Of a stretch of DNA of 64,000 bases, positions 32,255 through 43,143 are shown piece by piece (the stretch's first letter is position 1; every line of letters begins with the position of its first letter). The notes under the pieces were generated by a model. It saw only the letters and a list, made by a program, of their open reading frames with translations, made no database searches and was not told where the DNA came from. Location: positions 88,096,721 through 88,160,720 of the forward strand of contig NC_064830.1 in the NCBI RefSeq assembly GCF_024166365.1. Reading direction: 5' to 3'. The position numbers were made by a program, and so were the translations under genes. This DNA is from Elephas maximus indicus. Lineage: Eukaryota > Chordata > Mammalia > Proboscidea > Elephantidae.

Positions 32255-32742
32255 AAAACAGGTCAACAAGCATTTATTGAGCCCCTGCTGTGTGCCTGCT
32301 GGTGACTCTCCCCCTGCAGTGCCAGCACAGCTGTCCCTCCTTCAGGAAGTCTTGCCCTCTGCCCCCCTCAAGGCTCTGCACCTCTGGGCACCTCCGGGCA
32401 CCTCCTGAACTTCTTGGCTGGTCTGTGGGCATCCAGGCATTCAGTGGCTGGTGTCCGTGTCATTCCTGGTGCCAGCTGCACCCAGCAGGGCTCTGTATGT
32501 GGTGGTGGCAAGAGTTAGGGGTTGCTGTCCCAAAGTTGCCCTGGGCAGCCCTGTGCACTCCCTTGCCCCAGAGCTCTGAGACCCAGGCTGCCGCAGGAAG
32601 GACAGGCCCCGTATCTCCAATGAAGGCTGGCTGAGCTGACAGCACACAGGCCAGATATCCAGTGGCGCCTGACTAGTGGTCTTATGGCAGGTAAGTGGTG
32701 CCAGCGGTGGCCTGAGGTCCAGGAGCCAGGCTGGGGTGTCTG
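32255..32742 (-). other. GSG1L: GSG1L 3' UTR, minimal extent
   Basis: Following the stop codon on the minus strand, the first AATAAA is at 32278-32273, about 465 bases on, inside an L2 3' end (CTCAATAAATGCTTGTTGA). A second AATAAA lies at 31901-31896, and more occur in the AT-rich patch near 29765-29800. Which one is used cannot be told from sequence. Confidence 0.5.
32273..32278 (-). terminator. GSG1L: Candidate poly(A) signal of GSG1L inside an L2 end
   Basis: AATAAA on the minus strand within an L2-like sequence GCTCAATAAATGCTTGTTGA. It is the nearest canonical hexamer to the GSG1L stop. Confidence 0.45.
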
Positions 32743-32859
<117 letters not shown>

Positions 32860-32880
32860 TCAGTGCTGAGGCCACCCTGC

Positions 32881-33440
32881 TTCACCCACAATCCATCTAC
32901 CCATTGCCTCACCATCTCACACATCCACCCACTGGCATATACATCTACCAATATTCACTGCCATACACTTACCAACCCACCAATGGATCCACCATTCCAC
33001 TTACAGTCTTCCCACTACCAACCCAAACACCCGCTCATCCACCTCCCACCTGTTAACACACCAGTACATCCACCACTGCACCCAATTAACACACCCATAA
33101 CCCACCTTTCCAAGCATGTATCTACTTATTACCAAACACCCGTTTATCTACCTCTCCACTCATCTGCTTATATATCCACTAACTCACCAAGTAGCCAACC
33201 GACCAACCTTCTGCCCACCCTCTCATTCATCCTCTAACTCACCAACTTAACCGCTCATCACTGTAACCCTGCATCCACCCATCAACCCCACACACCCACC
33301 TGCCTACACATTCACCCAGCCTGCACTAAACCATTCACCTGCCCACTTTCTACCTACCCTTCCCTTTCACCTACCCATTCACCCAGCTGTCCCAGCCATT
33401 CTGGAACCATTGTTCCACCTAGCCACCCACCTACCCAGTA
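32881..33440. repeat. Degenerate (CCAY/CACC)n tetranucleotide array
   Basis: About 560 bases made of decayed ATCC/ACCC words with hardly any run longer than three units. It starts 40 bases upstream (in gene sense) of the GSG1L last-exon acceptor and is G/T-rich on the transcribed strand. Confidence 0.8.
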
Positions 33441-33679
33441 AGGTCTGCCTGAACTCCATCATGTGCCCACACATGTCCAAGGAGCTGTGGGAGGGTGACA
33501 AGGAGAACATGTGTAGGTGACTCTCCCACTCCTAGTCCTCACTTGGCCCCTGGGACAGTGAGCATGTCCATGGATTGCCCAGAGCTGACTTGGAGCAGCT
33601 CCCATTTTCCCTTCCCCATCATTACTTCCTAATGGTGCCCTGGGCGAGAGGAAGGGCTGGAAACGTCCTCCTAATCTCA
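33441..33679. other. GSG1L intron, short unassigned stretch
   Basis: Nothing recognised between the satellite and an L2. Confidence 0.4.
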
Positions 33680-34030
33680 TGTACTCACTCTTTTGCCTTT
33701 TCCTTGATTCTCAGAAAGATCGCTCCCCTGCCTTCCTTCAAGAGTCTCCTCAAGGTCTTGCCAGCATGCCAGAACCATTCCCAACTCCATGCTGTGCCCC
33801 TGCCTTCACCCTCTGTCCATCAAGCCCTCAAGGCCCAGTTCAAGTTTCACCTCCTATAGGAAGCCGCCCTTGACATCCTTTCCCTGACCCTTAGGGGTCT
33901 CCCTCCTCCTGGAGCACCCACCTGAGCACACAATGTGCCAGCTTCACCCCTTTAGACTGTGAGCCCAAGAGAGCAAGGGCTGAACCCATGGTGGGTACTC
34001 AGAGGTGCAGAGAGCAAGAGGAACACAAAG
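33680..34030 (+). repeat. L2 3' end, sense
   Basis: ATCAAGCCCTCAAGGCCCAGTTCAAGTTTCACCTCC, GCCCTTGACATCCTTTCCCTGACCC, GGGCTGAACCCATGGTGGGTACTCAG. Confidence 0.7.
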
Positions 34031-34069
34031 GAAGGAGAAGACTGGAGTGGTGGGGTGAAGGGGGCAGAA

Positions 34070-34220
34070 AACGAACATTTACTGAGTATTTACAGCCCTA
34101 AACACCCTACTAGAGTCTATCCTTACAACAACAGTATGAGGCACATACTACCCATTTTACAGGTGAGGAAACTGAGGCTCTGCAAGGATAAGTAGCTTGC
34201 CTTAGGATTCATAGCCACGG
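34070..34220 (-). repeat. MIR SINE
   Basis: Antisense MIR: CATTTACTGAGTATTTACAG, CCCATTTTACAGGTGAGGAAACTGAGGC. Confidence 0.7.
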
Positions 34221-35500
34221 TGGATCTGGATTGGATTCATTTCTTTCTGGTTCCAAACTTCAGCATTAAAAAAAAAAGGCGTGCTCTCTGCTGTCTTGTT
34301 TTTCTACTCTGCTCTCTAATGGATACTCAGACACACTTGTCACACTCTAGGGGTACACAGGCTATTTGTAGAAAGCCCCTGGAGGTGGGAATTCCTGCTG
34401 AATCCAAGCTCCTGCCTGCACACCTCCAGGGACAGCGAGCTCATTGCTCTTCCTCTCCCCACAAAGCAGCCCTGACTGTTGGGAGATCCCTCCTAATACC
34501 CAAGGCTAGAAGAGAACAAGAGAAGATGAAGGTGGTTATGTCAGTACTGGGTATGGGTTTCCTTTGGCTTTTTTTTTTTTTTTTCTTCCAGTTTTATTAT
34601 TTTTATTGTTGGTGCTTTGCTAGTTTTACTATTTTTTTAAAAGGGGGAGGGGGATGGTGGGAAACATTTTACAAACATTCTGGAATCATTTGGCCTCGGG
34701 AGAAAAACATTTGTTTTGGCCCCAGTCACTGAAATGTTCTTTGGAAGCATTTGCTGCCAAAATAAAGGTGCTTGGGTTTTTTTGTTTTTTTTTTTTAAAT
34801 CTGGAAGCAAATATTTGGTGCACAGAAGAGTTTGATTGTTTTTCTAAGTAAGTATTTAGAAGTGAGTGTAGCTGCTTTTACAGCCACCAACAGGCGGAAC
34901 CCTGGAGAGTTTATTGGAACAGAGAGAAAGTAATCATGTATTTTTAAGGAAAAAGAAAGTCTACCATCACTATCCTTAAGTTAAATCAGGCTTTTTGTTT
35001 TTTGGATCCAAAAGCCAACTTGCTGAGGACTGGGGCTCTCTTCCCCCCTCCAACCTCCCAGAAGGCACTTGGGGCTCAGAGCCATTTACAGTGTGGGGGG
35101 AGCCCTGTCCTCACCATACCAGAGGAGTACCATCACTACTCGAGACATCCCACAGCCCACCAGAAACCCACCCACTTCCCCCGTCTCCCAGTTCCTTTAT
35201 TCTTGGGCCAATCAGCAGTCATAAAAATCACCTTGTGCTACAGATTGGGGAACCCCAACAAAATGTCTACTGGACCCCAGCAAATAATGTCAATGGAAAA
35301 AGTGGGCCAGAGGCAGCCATCATGGCAGCCAATTGTTACCATAGGGAATGTGGGCTCAGATCTTCAAAAACTTCCATTGAAATTCTACATTTCAAAATAA
35401 AATCTTCTGGCTTTTAAGTGATATCAACTAAAGTTTAAAAAAAAAAATGTTTTAAATGTTTTGTGAGCCAAGTAACATCTCCCAGGTCAGATTCAGCCCA
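34221..35500. other. GSG1L intron, T-rich, unassigned
   Basis: Poly-T patches at 34570-34585 and 34779-34795. No coding or named repeat found. Confidence 0.4.
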
Positions 35501-35539
35501 TGGGAGGCCATTTTTGTGATCTTGAACTGTTTCCCAACC

Positions 35540-35885
35540 TACATCTTTATTCTGACTCCAGCTTTTGCTCGTGCTGGTCCCTCTGCTGGAAGTACCCTTC
35601 CCTGCTCTTCTCTGGTCACTGCATTCCCCACTTCTCTTTCAAATGTCGCCTCCTCCAGGCAGCCTTCCTCCCCTCCATGGTGCTGCCTCAGCACCCAGCA
35701 TATCCCTCTCTCCCTTCGTGCTCATCACGGAGTAGTAGCCAGCTCAGTGTCAGTCTCCCCAGCTACCCTGGGGATTCTATGTGGACAGGGAGTAAGTCTG
35801 CTTCATCCCGCAACCCTCAGCCCCCAGCATCTGGGCAGACACAGAGCAAGCCCTGAGCTGACTTTCTTAATAAATAAAGAAACCA
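35540..35885 (+). repeat. L2 3' end, sense
   Basis: CTCTTTCAAATGTCGCCTCCTCCAGGCAGCC, GTGGACAGGGAGTAAGTCTG, ending AATAAATAAAGAAACC. Confidence 0.65.
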
Positions 35886-36093
35886 TTGAGGAGGAGGATG
35901 GGGTGATTTCTGAGCTTGGAGGCTGAGCTCCACCCACCCTTTCTGCTCTGAAATCCTGTACATCACGAAGAGGCTTTTCTCTCAGCCTCTTCTCCTCTGG
36001 GCTATAGGCTTGGGGCAGGCCGTTACTGTATGTGGAGTCTGACAGTCAACGGTTCAAACCCAGGTTCCACTACTTATAAAACTTTGTGACACA

Positions 36094-36266
36094 TACCAAA
36101 CCAAAACGAAACCCGTTGCCGTCGAGTCAATTCCAACTCATAGTGATCCTATAGGACAGAGTAGAACTGTCCCATAGAGTTTCCAGGAAGCACCTGGTAG
36201 ATTCAAACTGCTGACCTTTTTGGTTAGCAGCCATAGCACTTAACCACTATGCCACCAGGGTTTCCG
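36094..36266 (-). repeat. AfroSINE, antisense, with target-site duplication
   Basis: Complete order from CGAAACCCGTTGCCGTCGAGTC to CACTATGCCACCAGGGTTTCC. Flanks GTGACACATA (36086) and GTGATACATA (36268) look like a ~10-bp target-site duplication. Confidence 0.94.
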
Positions 36267-36299
36267 TGATACATAAATACATACATATATCTAATATAT

Positions 36300-37455
36300 A
36301 TATTTATGCTGTGTGACTTTTGACAAGTAACTTCACCTCTCTGAGCCTGCAAATGAATGTGATTTACAAGAGTCAGCTAGTTAGTTAGATCAGCAGGCCC
36401 AACAGGTCCTCTGTATAGAAGCCCTTAGTTATCTGACTTTAGATACTGATGGATACGAAAATAACAAAGAGCCAGCACTAAAAGGGCTTAATGGCCTCTT
36501 TGCACAGATGGGTGAATCAAGGCCCATTGGTGGGAAGGGGCTTGTCCAAAGTCCCATGCAGAGAGGTGGTGGCAGGTATTGTGCTTTCAATTACCTTGGA
36601 GAACCCCAGGCTTAGCAGAGAACCTCCCATAGGAGTTCTCAGAAGCGGTGATTTCTATTCCTCTCTTAATCCAGAGATCAAAGCCAACATATTTAACATC
36701 CACTCTTCCAGTCTTAATTTTCCAATCCTTCAGTGGGAAACCTCTGACTAGAACTCTCTCCAGGGCAGCATGATCCTGGGGCCCAGCTCTCGGATCTGCT
36801 GAATTGAATTAAATCACACCCTTTGTTCCACAGTGGATTCCCCAGGAAGACCCTTCAAGACCAAGAATGCCAACACCACCACAAACATGCAGATGGGAAA
36901 CCAAGGCACTTACAGGGGAAGTGATGTGGTCAAGGCCACCCTGCAGCTTTTAAAGTAATTAGTGAAGGTGGGCAGGCCCCAGGGCTGCACAGGTAGCTGG
37001 TCTTGGCGTTCCTGACCCATAGAAGCCAAGCCTAGCACACAAGAGCCAGGTCCTTTTATAAGGGAGTGCCTTCCGTGGCTCATCCACCCACTCTCCAAGG
37101 TGCTGAAGGCCTCTGCCTAGGACTCTCAGGCCTATCAGAGCCTTCTGTCCGTCTGCCCAACCTGGAACCCTGCCCTCCAGATAGATATGGCACTGAGGTA
37201 TTTGGCTTTGGAGATCCAGCAGCTAGTGGCACCATTATCATTCTGCTGTTAGCTAAAATGTCACAGCTTTGGAGAGGGCATGCTGATGGCCTCATCCCAG
37301 TCGACCCTGCTCTATAAATTTCTGTCCTGAGGGACCTTGGAGGCACTGAAATATTTGGTAATATCTGTTTACTTTTTTCCTCCCCAGTCCTTCCTACTCA
37401 GTGATACGTACCATGAGGACAAAGCTCTGGTTTTATTCATCATTGTAATCCTAGC
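36300..37455. other. GSG1L intron, mostly unassigned
   Basis: 36305-36440 may hold a MIR scrap (TTTTGACAAGTAACTTCACCTCTCTGAGCC). The rest, including 36770-37440, shows nothing firm. Confidence 0.4.
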
Positions 37456-37675
37456 AGAGTCCCTGGTTGGCACAAATGGTTATGGGTTCAGCTACTAACC
37501 AAAAGGTTGGCAGTTTGAATATACCCAGAGATGCTTCAGGAGAAAGGCCCATGATCTACTTCCAAAATCAGCCATTGAAAGCCCTATGGAGTACAGTTCT
37601 ACTCTGACACACGTGGGGTTGCCATGAGTCGGACTCAACTTGATGGCAACTGGTATGTTTTTGTTTTTTGTATTC
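37456..37675 (+). repeat. AfroSINE, long subfamily
   Basis: GAGTCCCTGGTTGGCACAAATGG head, AGGAGAAAGGCCCATGATCTACTTCC middle, GGGTTGCCATGAGTCGGACTC tail. Confidence 0.9.
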
Positions 37676-37959
37676 TTAGTGCCTAGCACAATTCCAGACA
37701 CAGTGTTAGAAGTCCAGATCTGCCAAATGAATAAACAACAGAAGATTCAGGAGGAAGGGCAGATTTATGTGGGATCCAAGGTTGGGTCTTCTGGTCCACC
37801 TTGGCAGGGTAGATTGTCTTGGCAGATTGAATAGGGGGCCCAGGCTTCTCTTCACTGGAGTCCATCTTCTGGGGACCCCATGTCCTTGTCCACACCTGGG
37901 ATCAAGCTGAGTCCACTTAGCCTGCCATCTCTCCCCGGACCCATTGACTGCATTGTTCT

Positions 37960-38330
37960 CTTATTAAACATTTGTTGTGCACCTACTATGTGTTAGAGTC
38001 CATATTGGGTGCTATGTCTACAGACATGAATGAGACACAGACCTGCCCTCTGGGCCCTCACAGTCTAGGGAGGAAGACAGACACCTAAACAGATGAAGAG
38101 ATGATAACAGTAAACATGCCTACAGCTTTTACCACATGCCAGAAACCATCCAGTGCGCCTCACGTATGTTGGTTCATTTAATCCTCTACAATATGAGTTA
38201 GGTGCCATTTGTATCCCCATTTTACAGACGAGGAAACTGAGGCCCAATGTCCAAGGTCTTACAGCTGGGATTTGAACCCTGGCAGCCTCAATCCAGAGGC
38301 TAGGCTCGTAACCACTGTGAAATTCTGCTT
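37960..38330 (-). repeat. L2 end followed by MIR, both antisense
   Basis: 37960-38095 is L2 (GTGCACCTACTATGTGTTAGAG, GGGCCCTCACAGTCTAGGG). 38100-38330 is MIR (CCCATTTTACAGACGAGGAAACTGAGGC, GGGATTTGAACCCTGGC). Confidence 0.7.
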
Positions 38331-38734
38331 CATAGACACAAGGCTGTCCTGCCTCAGGACAAAAAAATGCAGAGATGAGCGTGACCACCTCCGTCAAGTA
38401 GTGAGGAGGGACTGGTTGCCATCCCAAGACATTTGATTGAGCCGCGAAAGCACTGTGAAAGCAGTAAATTCCAGTGATAGGCCTTGGTTTTCATCAAACA
38501 GAGGAAGAAGGCAAGTCACTTCAGGCAGAAGGAACAGGGTGTGAAAGGGGTTCTTGGCAGGCAAATGAGGTTTTCAGAAGGTGTGAAAAACCTAGCAATG
38601 TTGGTGTGGGGGGAAGGCAAGAAGCCCTGTGCGCCTGGAAGAGATGACACATATGGCCAGGGGGTGAGGATTATAAGGCTACAGTTGCTAAGGTTGCTGG
38701 GTGCCAGGAGTAAAAGGCCCAGCAGGGCCCCTGA

Positions 38735-38890
38735 GGGCTTACAGGACTCATCCCATACCCCAGGGGTTTCTGCCTCATCAGGCTCATAGGATACAGATTC
38801 CTGGGCCCCACCCCACATGGAGCAACTGAATTCTCCCGGAAATCTATAGTTTTCAACTGCCCTGGTTGCTTCCTAGAGTCAGGTGGAATT
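38735..38890 (+). repeat. MER5-like DNA transposon fragment
   Basis: CAGATTCCTGGGCCCCACCCC recalls MER5A. Diverged, so tentative. Confidence 0.4.
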
Positions 38891-38929
38891 GGGGTGGCAC
38901 GCCGTGGGAAAAATGGGCAGAAAGAAGAG

Positions 38930-39044
38930 AAGAATGGCCCAACTTCAGCTCATACAGACTGTGTGACCAGGACAAGGAACTTTGCCTCTCACGACCCAAG
39001 CATCTTCACTTGTAAAATGGAAATACTACTCACTGCACCTGCCT
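38930..39044 (+). repeat. MIR SINE, left part, interrupted by three AfroSINEs
   Basis: TGTGTGACCAGGACAAGGAAC, CATCTTCACTTGTAAAATGG, CACTGCACCTGCCTCA. The MIR resumes as CCTGCCTCACAAAGTTAAGG at 39587. Confidence 0.7.
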
Positions 39045-39208
39045 CAGAAACCCTGATGGCGTAGTGGTTAAGAGCTACGGCTGCTAACCAAAAGGTCAGC
39101 AGTTCAAATCCATCAGGTGCTCCTTGGAAACCATATGGGGCAGTTCTACGCTGTTCTATAGGGTTGCTATGAGCCGGAATCAACTCAACTCATTGGCAGT
39201 GGGTTTGG
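39045..39208 (+). repeat. AfroSINE, first of a head-to-tail triple
   Basis: GAAACCCTGATGGCGTAGTGG to GGCAGTGGGTTTGG, complete. It is preceded by CACCTGCCTCA. Confidence 0.95.
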
Positions 39209-39218
39209 TACCTGCCTC

Positions 39219-39356
39219 AGAAACTCTGGTGAAAGGTTAGCAGTTTGAATTCACCAGCTGCTTCTTGAAAACCCTATGGGGCAGTTCTACTCTGTCCTAT
39301 AAGGTTGCTATGAGTTGGAATCAACTCGACGGCAATGTGTTTGGTTTGGTTTTTGG
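39219..39356 (+). repeat. AfroSINE, second of the triple, head deleted internally
   Basis: GAAACTCTGGTGAAAGGTTAGCAG: the A-box region is missing between TGGTG and AAAGGTT. The rest is complete to GGTTTGGTTTTTGG. It is preceded by TACCTGCCTCA. Confidence 0.93.
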
Positions 39357-39366
39357 TACCTGCCTC

Positions 39367-39582
39367 AAGGAACCCTGGTGGTACAGTGGTTAAGTGCTCG
39401 GCTGCAAACTGGAAGTTTGGCGGTTTGGACCCACTAGCTGTTCTGCGGGAGAAAGATGTAGCAGTCTGCCTCTGTAAAGATTTACAGCCTTGGAAACCCT
39501 ATAGGGCAGTTCTACTCTGTCCTATAGGGTCGCTATGAGTTGGAATTTGATTCGACATCAGTGGGTTTGGCTTTTCGTATTT
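39367..39582 (+). repeat. AfroSINE, third of the triple, long variant
   Basis: GGAACCCTGGTGGTACAGTGG, with the GCGGGAGAAAGATGTAGCAGTC variant block and the usual tail. Preceded by TACCTGCCTCA and followed by TTCCTGCCTCA. Confidence 0.95.
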
Positions 39583-39604
39583 TGTTCCTGCCTCACAAAG
39601 TTAA

Positions 39605-40000
39605 GGTCAGGACTCAATAAGCGAAATCATTCAAACTTATTGATGACCTACCAAGTGCTAGGCACTGGGATTGCCACTGACTATGACAAGGTCCCTGTCC
39701 TTATGAAATGTCCATTCTAGTGGGGAGAGACTGGAAACAAACATGGTATCAAAGAAAGGCTCAGAGAGTGATAAGGGACTGAAAGAAGGCGAGAAGGGCT
39801 CGGTGGGAACGTGTGAGGGGGTGAGCCTGACGGTCACCAGCTGCGCGAGTCATTATACGGGTTTTAGATCTTGGAGGCTTGGGGGAGACATGATTAAGTT
39901 TGTGTCTTAGGAGGATGGATTGGAGGAGACTCGACCCTCGAAGCAGCATTTTCAGTCTAGAAGTTGCTGGATAGCTCTAGCAAGTGACAAAATGCAGACT
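39605..40000 (-). repeat. L2-type end and continuation
   Basis: TATTGATGACCTACCAAGTGCTAGGCACTGGG, GTCCCTGTCCTTATGAAATG, then decayed body sequence. Confidence 0.5.
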
Positions 40001-40069
40001 TGCTACCTGGCAGTAGCTTCAGAGAGAAGGTATTGGCCCAGGGCTTAGTCCTGTTGACAGTCTTGCTAC

Positions 40070-40232
40070 TCACAACGTGGTCTGTGGACCAGCAGCATCA
40101 CTGGGAACTTGTTAGAAATGCACAGTCCCAGGCCCCACCCCAGACCTGCTGAATCAAAAGCTCTGGGGGCAGGGCCCAGCAATCTGTGCTTGAGCAAGCC
40201 CTCTAGGTGATTCTGATGTTAAAGTTGGTGGG
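40070..40232 (-). repeat. MER5A DNA transposon
   Basis: ACGTGGTCTGTGGACCAGCAGCATCACTGGGAAC, CAGGCCCCACCCCAGACCTGCTGAATC, ending TAGGTGATTCTGATG: an antisense MER5A (hAT-Charlie). Confidence 0.8.
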
Positions 40233-40915
40233 ATCCCTCAAGCCCCAGTTCCAGGGACTTGGACCTGTCCAAGCTGCAGGCCTGTCTGTGCTCAGAGCAA
40301 GTTCGCATTGATATTTATTTCAGAAGTATTGCCTGTTTCCATTTTAATAAAGGAAGCAACCCTAGAAGCACTATATTGGATTTGATTTTGATCTAATAAA
40401 AATGCCAAGTTGCTCTGGGCCCAGAAAAAGACTTCCTTGAAATTCGCCCTGCTATTTTTGGGGCAGCAGCGGCAGAGACCTGTCTAGACAGAGCTCCCAG
40501 AAGCCACCACTGTGCCGGCAAGTGACAGCTCTCACCTAGCCCAGCCTTACTGACGCACCTGGCAAAGTCAAAGTCTTGTCTTGGGCATTGAACTTGACAA
40601 TTGCAATCAGGTCCAAAGCCCATCGCCCCTGAAAGGAAGATGCAGACACCTGGACCATATGGCAGCATCACCTCCGTCAAATGTCAAGTCTCATGTGCTT
40701 CCGAACTAGCTGGTGGCTCTGCAAGGCCCCAAAGGTAGGTTTCAAAAGTAAACTCTTTCCTCAGGGGGGTAAAAAAAACTGTGGCAGAATTCATATCACA
40801 GTAGCCAAAGAAAAAGTAGCAACTTTGGGGGCAGTTAAGACAATCGTAAGTTTATGTACCTGTTATTACATACGAGTGGCTGTTGGGATGGGAAGTGGTG
40901 AGAGCAACTTAGAGG
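40233..40915. other. GSG1L intron, unassigned
   Basis: No exon or named repeat. Confidence 0.4.
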
Positions 40916-40919
40916 ATCA

Positions 40920-41520
40920 GAGTTACATCTGAACACCTACTATTTGCCACGCACTGTGCTAGGCTCTCAGGAGACATGCGAACAAAATCAGCAAGGTGCC
41001 TCTTCTCACGGAACTTACAGGAGACAGGCAACAAAACAAGAAACAAAGCAAGTAAATAAACGTGAAGGTCATCTGAGAGTGTGCTAAATGCTTTGAGGAA
41101 ACCTGGTGGCATAGAGGTTAAGAGCTAAGTCTGCTAACCAAAAGGTCAGCAGTTTGAATCCACCAGGCACTCCTTGGAAACCCTATGGGGCAGTTGTACT
41201 CTGTCCTGTAGGATCGCTATGAGTCGGAATCGACTCCACGGCAAAGGGTTTGGGTTTTTTTGTTTAAATGCTTTGAAGGAAAGAAAACGCGCATGTAAGG
41301 GTGTCTGGGGAAGGTAGGTTAGGTCAGGGAGAGCTTCCCTGAGGAATTGGCCTTTCAGCTGAGACCTAAAAGATGAGCCAATGGCAGCCACGTGAGGATT
41401 TAGAGGGAGAGCAATCCAAGCAGAGGGAACAGCAGGCTCAAAGGCTCTGTGAAGGAGATGAGTTTTGTGGTGTGAGGGAGGAGAGGCTGGGGGTCTGCAA
41501 GTCAGAATAGGAAGACCCTC
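40920..41520 (-). repeat. L2-type end, split by an AfroSINE
   Basis: 40920-41094 (CACCTACTATTTGCCACGCACTGTGCTAGGC, GGAACTTACAGGAGACAG) continues after the SINE at 41263-41520 (GGGAGAGCTTCCCTGAGG, GCTGAGACCTAAAAGATG, GAGGGAACAGCAGGCTCAAAGGC). Confidence 0.6.
41095..41262 (+). repeat. AfroSINE with target-site duplication
   Basis: Complete copy. AAATGCTTTGAGGAA before it and AAATGCTTTGAAGGAA after it mark a target-site duplication of about 11-15 bases. Confidence 0.95.
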
Positions 41521-41589
41521 CTTGTCAGAGTAAGGGGAGAGACCTAAACACCAAGCTGAATTTTACCGCCCAGTGGTCCAGAGAGCTCA

Positions 41590-41740
41590 GCAAAGCCAAT
41601 TAGCCTTTCAGAGCCTTAGTTCTTCACTGATATAACAAGAATAAAAACTCCTCCTTCCCAGGGCTGTGTCAGCCATCAAATGCAATGACAGTGAAGTGCT
41701 TAGTACAGACCTGCACACAGTAAGTGTTTAATAATGCGAC
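41590..41740 (+). repeat. MIR fragment
   Basis: GAGCCTTAGTTCTTCACTG, CCAGGGCTGTGTCAGCCATC, ACACAGTAAGTGTTTAATAATG. Confidence 0.55.
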
Positions 41741-41811
41741 TCCCTGACATTCCTCCTCCCCCGTTCCTCCTGCTGGAAAGTCAGCCCATCACAAGAGCCG
41801 AGCAGCTGCTG

Positions 41812-42011
41812 GTGCAGAAATATTGCAAAACTCATCCAGGCATTTCCAAAATATTTTCTTGGCTGAAAACCCACTAGCAGCTAACAGGCCACATGCTGGA
41901 GGCGAACTCATTTCCCTAGATGGTCTGATCAAGCCACCATCCTAGAGTGTGAGTGACCTGAGGACCAAGACCACGTCTCCTGGGCCCAGTGTCCTCAGGA
42001 CCCTGCCGGAG
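41812..42011 (+). repeat. Left arm of a 200-bp inverted duplication
   Basis: This arm matches the reverse complement of 42944-43143 with about 27 mismatches in 200 bases by hand count and no gap (about 86%). It begins GTGCAGAAATATTGCAAAAC and ends CAGGACCCTGCCGGAG. Confidence 0.92.
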
Positions 42012-42044
42012 GGCAGATGGCACCATTGACTGACACTGGGCAGT

Positions 42045-42245
42045 TTGCCTAGTGGGTAGGGCGTGGGCTTTGGAGCCAGAATGGCTGTGTTCAAATCCCA
42101 GCTCTGCCACTTCCTGGCTGTGTGATGTTGGCAAGCCATTTGACCGTCCTGTGCCTCAGTTTCTCTATCTGTGAAATGGAGCTGTATTTAGGATGAAGTG
42201 AGTGAATAAACAATACGTGTAAAGCCCTCAGAACATATGTAAGCA
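42045..42245 (+). repeat. MIR SINE, near full length
   Basis: GTGTTCAAATCCCAGCTCTGCCACTTCC, CCTCAGTTTCTCTATCTGTGAAATGG, in the spacer of the inverted duplication. Confidence 0.85.
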
Positions 42246-42254
42246 GGGCCAGAT

Positions 42255-42560
42255 CATTCAACAGGCACGGTAAGCACGGTGCTTACCTTGCCTACCAGGT
42301 CATCTGTAGTGAATAAGTTCACATTTTTTCACCACATCAACGATTCTGCTTCTAGGTACGGCTGGCATCTGTATCTCTCGCAACCCCATGGCACCTTCCT
42401 ACGAAATCAATGCCTCTTTTCAAATTTACAATCCCTGACAGGGTGGATGATCCACTACAGATTAGGACGTAAGCACAAGTAAGCCTATGCTTTCCTTGCT
42501 TATTGGGTCATCTGCCCCTGTATGTAAGTAAGAGACATGGTGGAACTGTGTTCTTCTTGT
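42255..42560. repeat. Two related, diverged segments in tandem
   Basis: CGGTGCTTACCTTGCCTACCAGGTCATCTG (42279-42308) and CTATGCTTTCCTTGCTTATTGGGTCATCTG (42484-42513) are clearly related, at a spacing of about 205 bases. The family is unknown to me. Confidence 0.5.
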
Positions 42561-42943
42561 CCATTTTCATAATCAAGTCGAGGTATCGCCATTATAGCTG
42601 CAGAATCCCTACCAAGTTGGCTCATCCCTGCCCAAGTACCCCTTCTCCACCCCTCCCTCTCCGGCACCCTGCCCTTGCCCACAGCCAAATGAGGTGCCAC
42701 CCCTCTCTGCTGTGACAGTGCCTGCACTGACCCCCATTGTAACTTTGACCACACAATACAATGAAGGCTGGGGTCTTGGAGCTCTCCAGGGTTGAGACAT
42801 GCCTTATTTATCTCCAGCTTCCCGGGACCCAGCGCAGAGAAGCTTCTTCAGTAAAGATTTGTTGACTAAATGAACGGCCACCGAAGCAGCCAACTTCAGG
42901 ATAGTTAAAATGGCCCACAGTTGGCACATTCCATATGGCAGAA

Positions 42944-43143
42944 CTCGGGCAGGGTCCTGAGGTCACGGGGCCCAGCAGACGTGGTCTTGGACCTCAAGTT
43001 GCTCCTAGTCTAGGGCAGTGGTTTGATCAGACCATCTAAGGAACCGAGCTCACCTCCAGCATGTGGCCTCTTTGCTGCTAGTGGGTTTTTGGCCAAGAAA
43101 ACATTTTGAAAATGCTTGGATGAGTTTTGCAATATTTCTGCAC
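42944..43143 (-). repeat. Right arm of the 200-bp inverted duplication
   Basis: Inverted partner of 41812-42011. It starts CTCGGGCAGGGTCCTGAGG and ends TTGCAATATTTCTGCAC. Outside both arms the similarity stops sharply. Confidence 0.92.
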
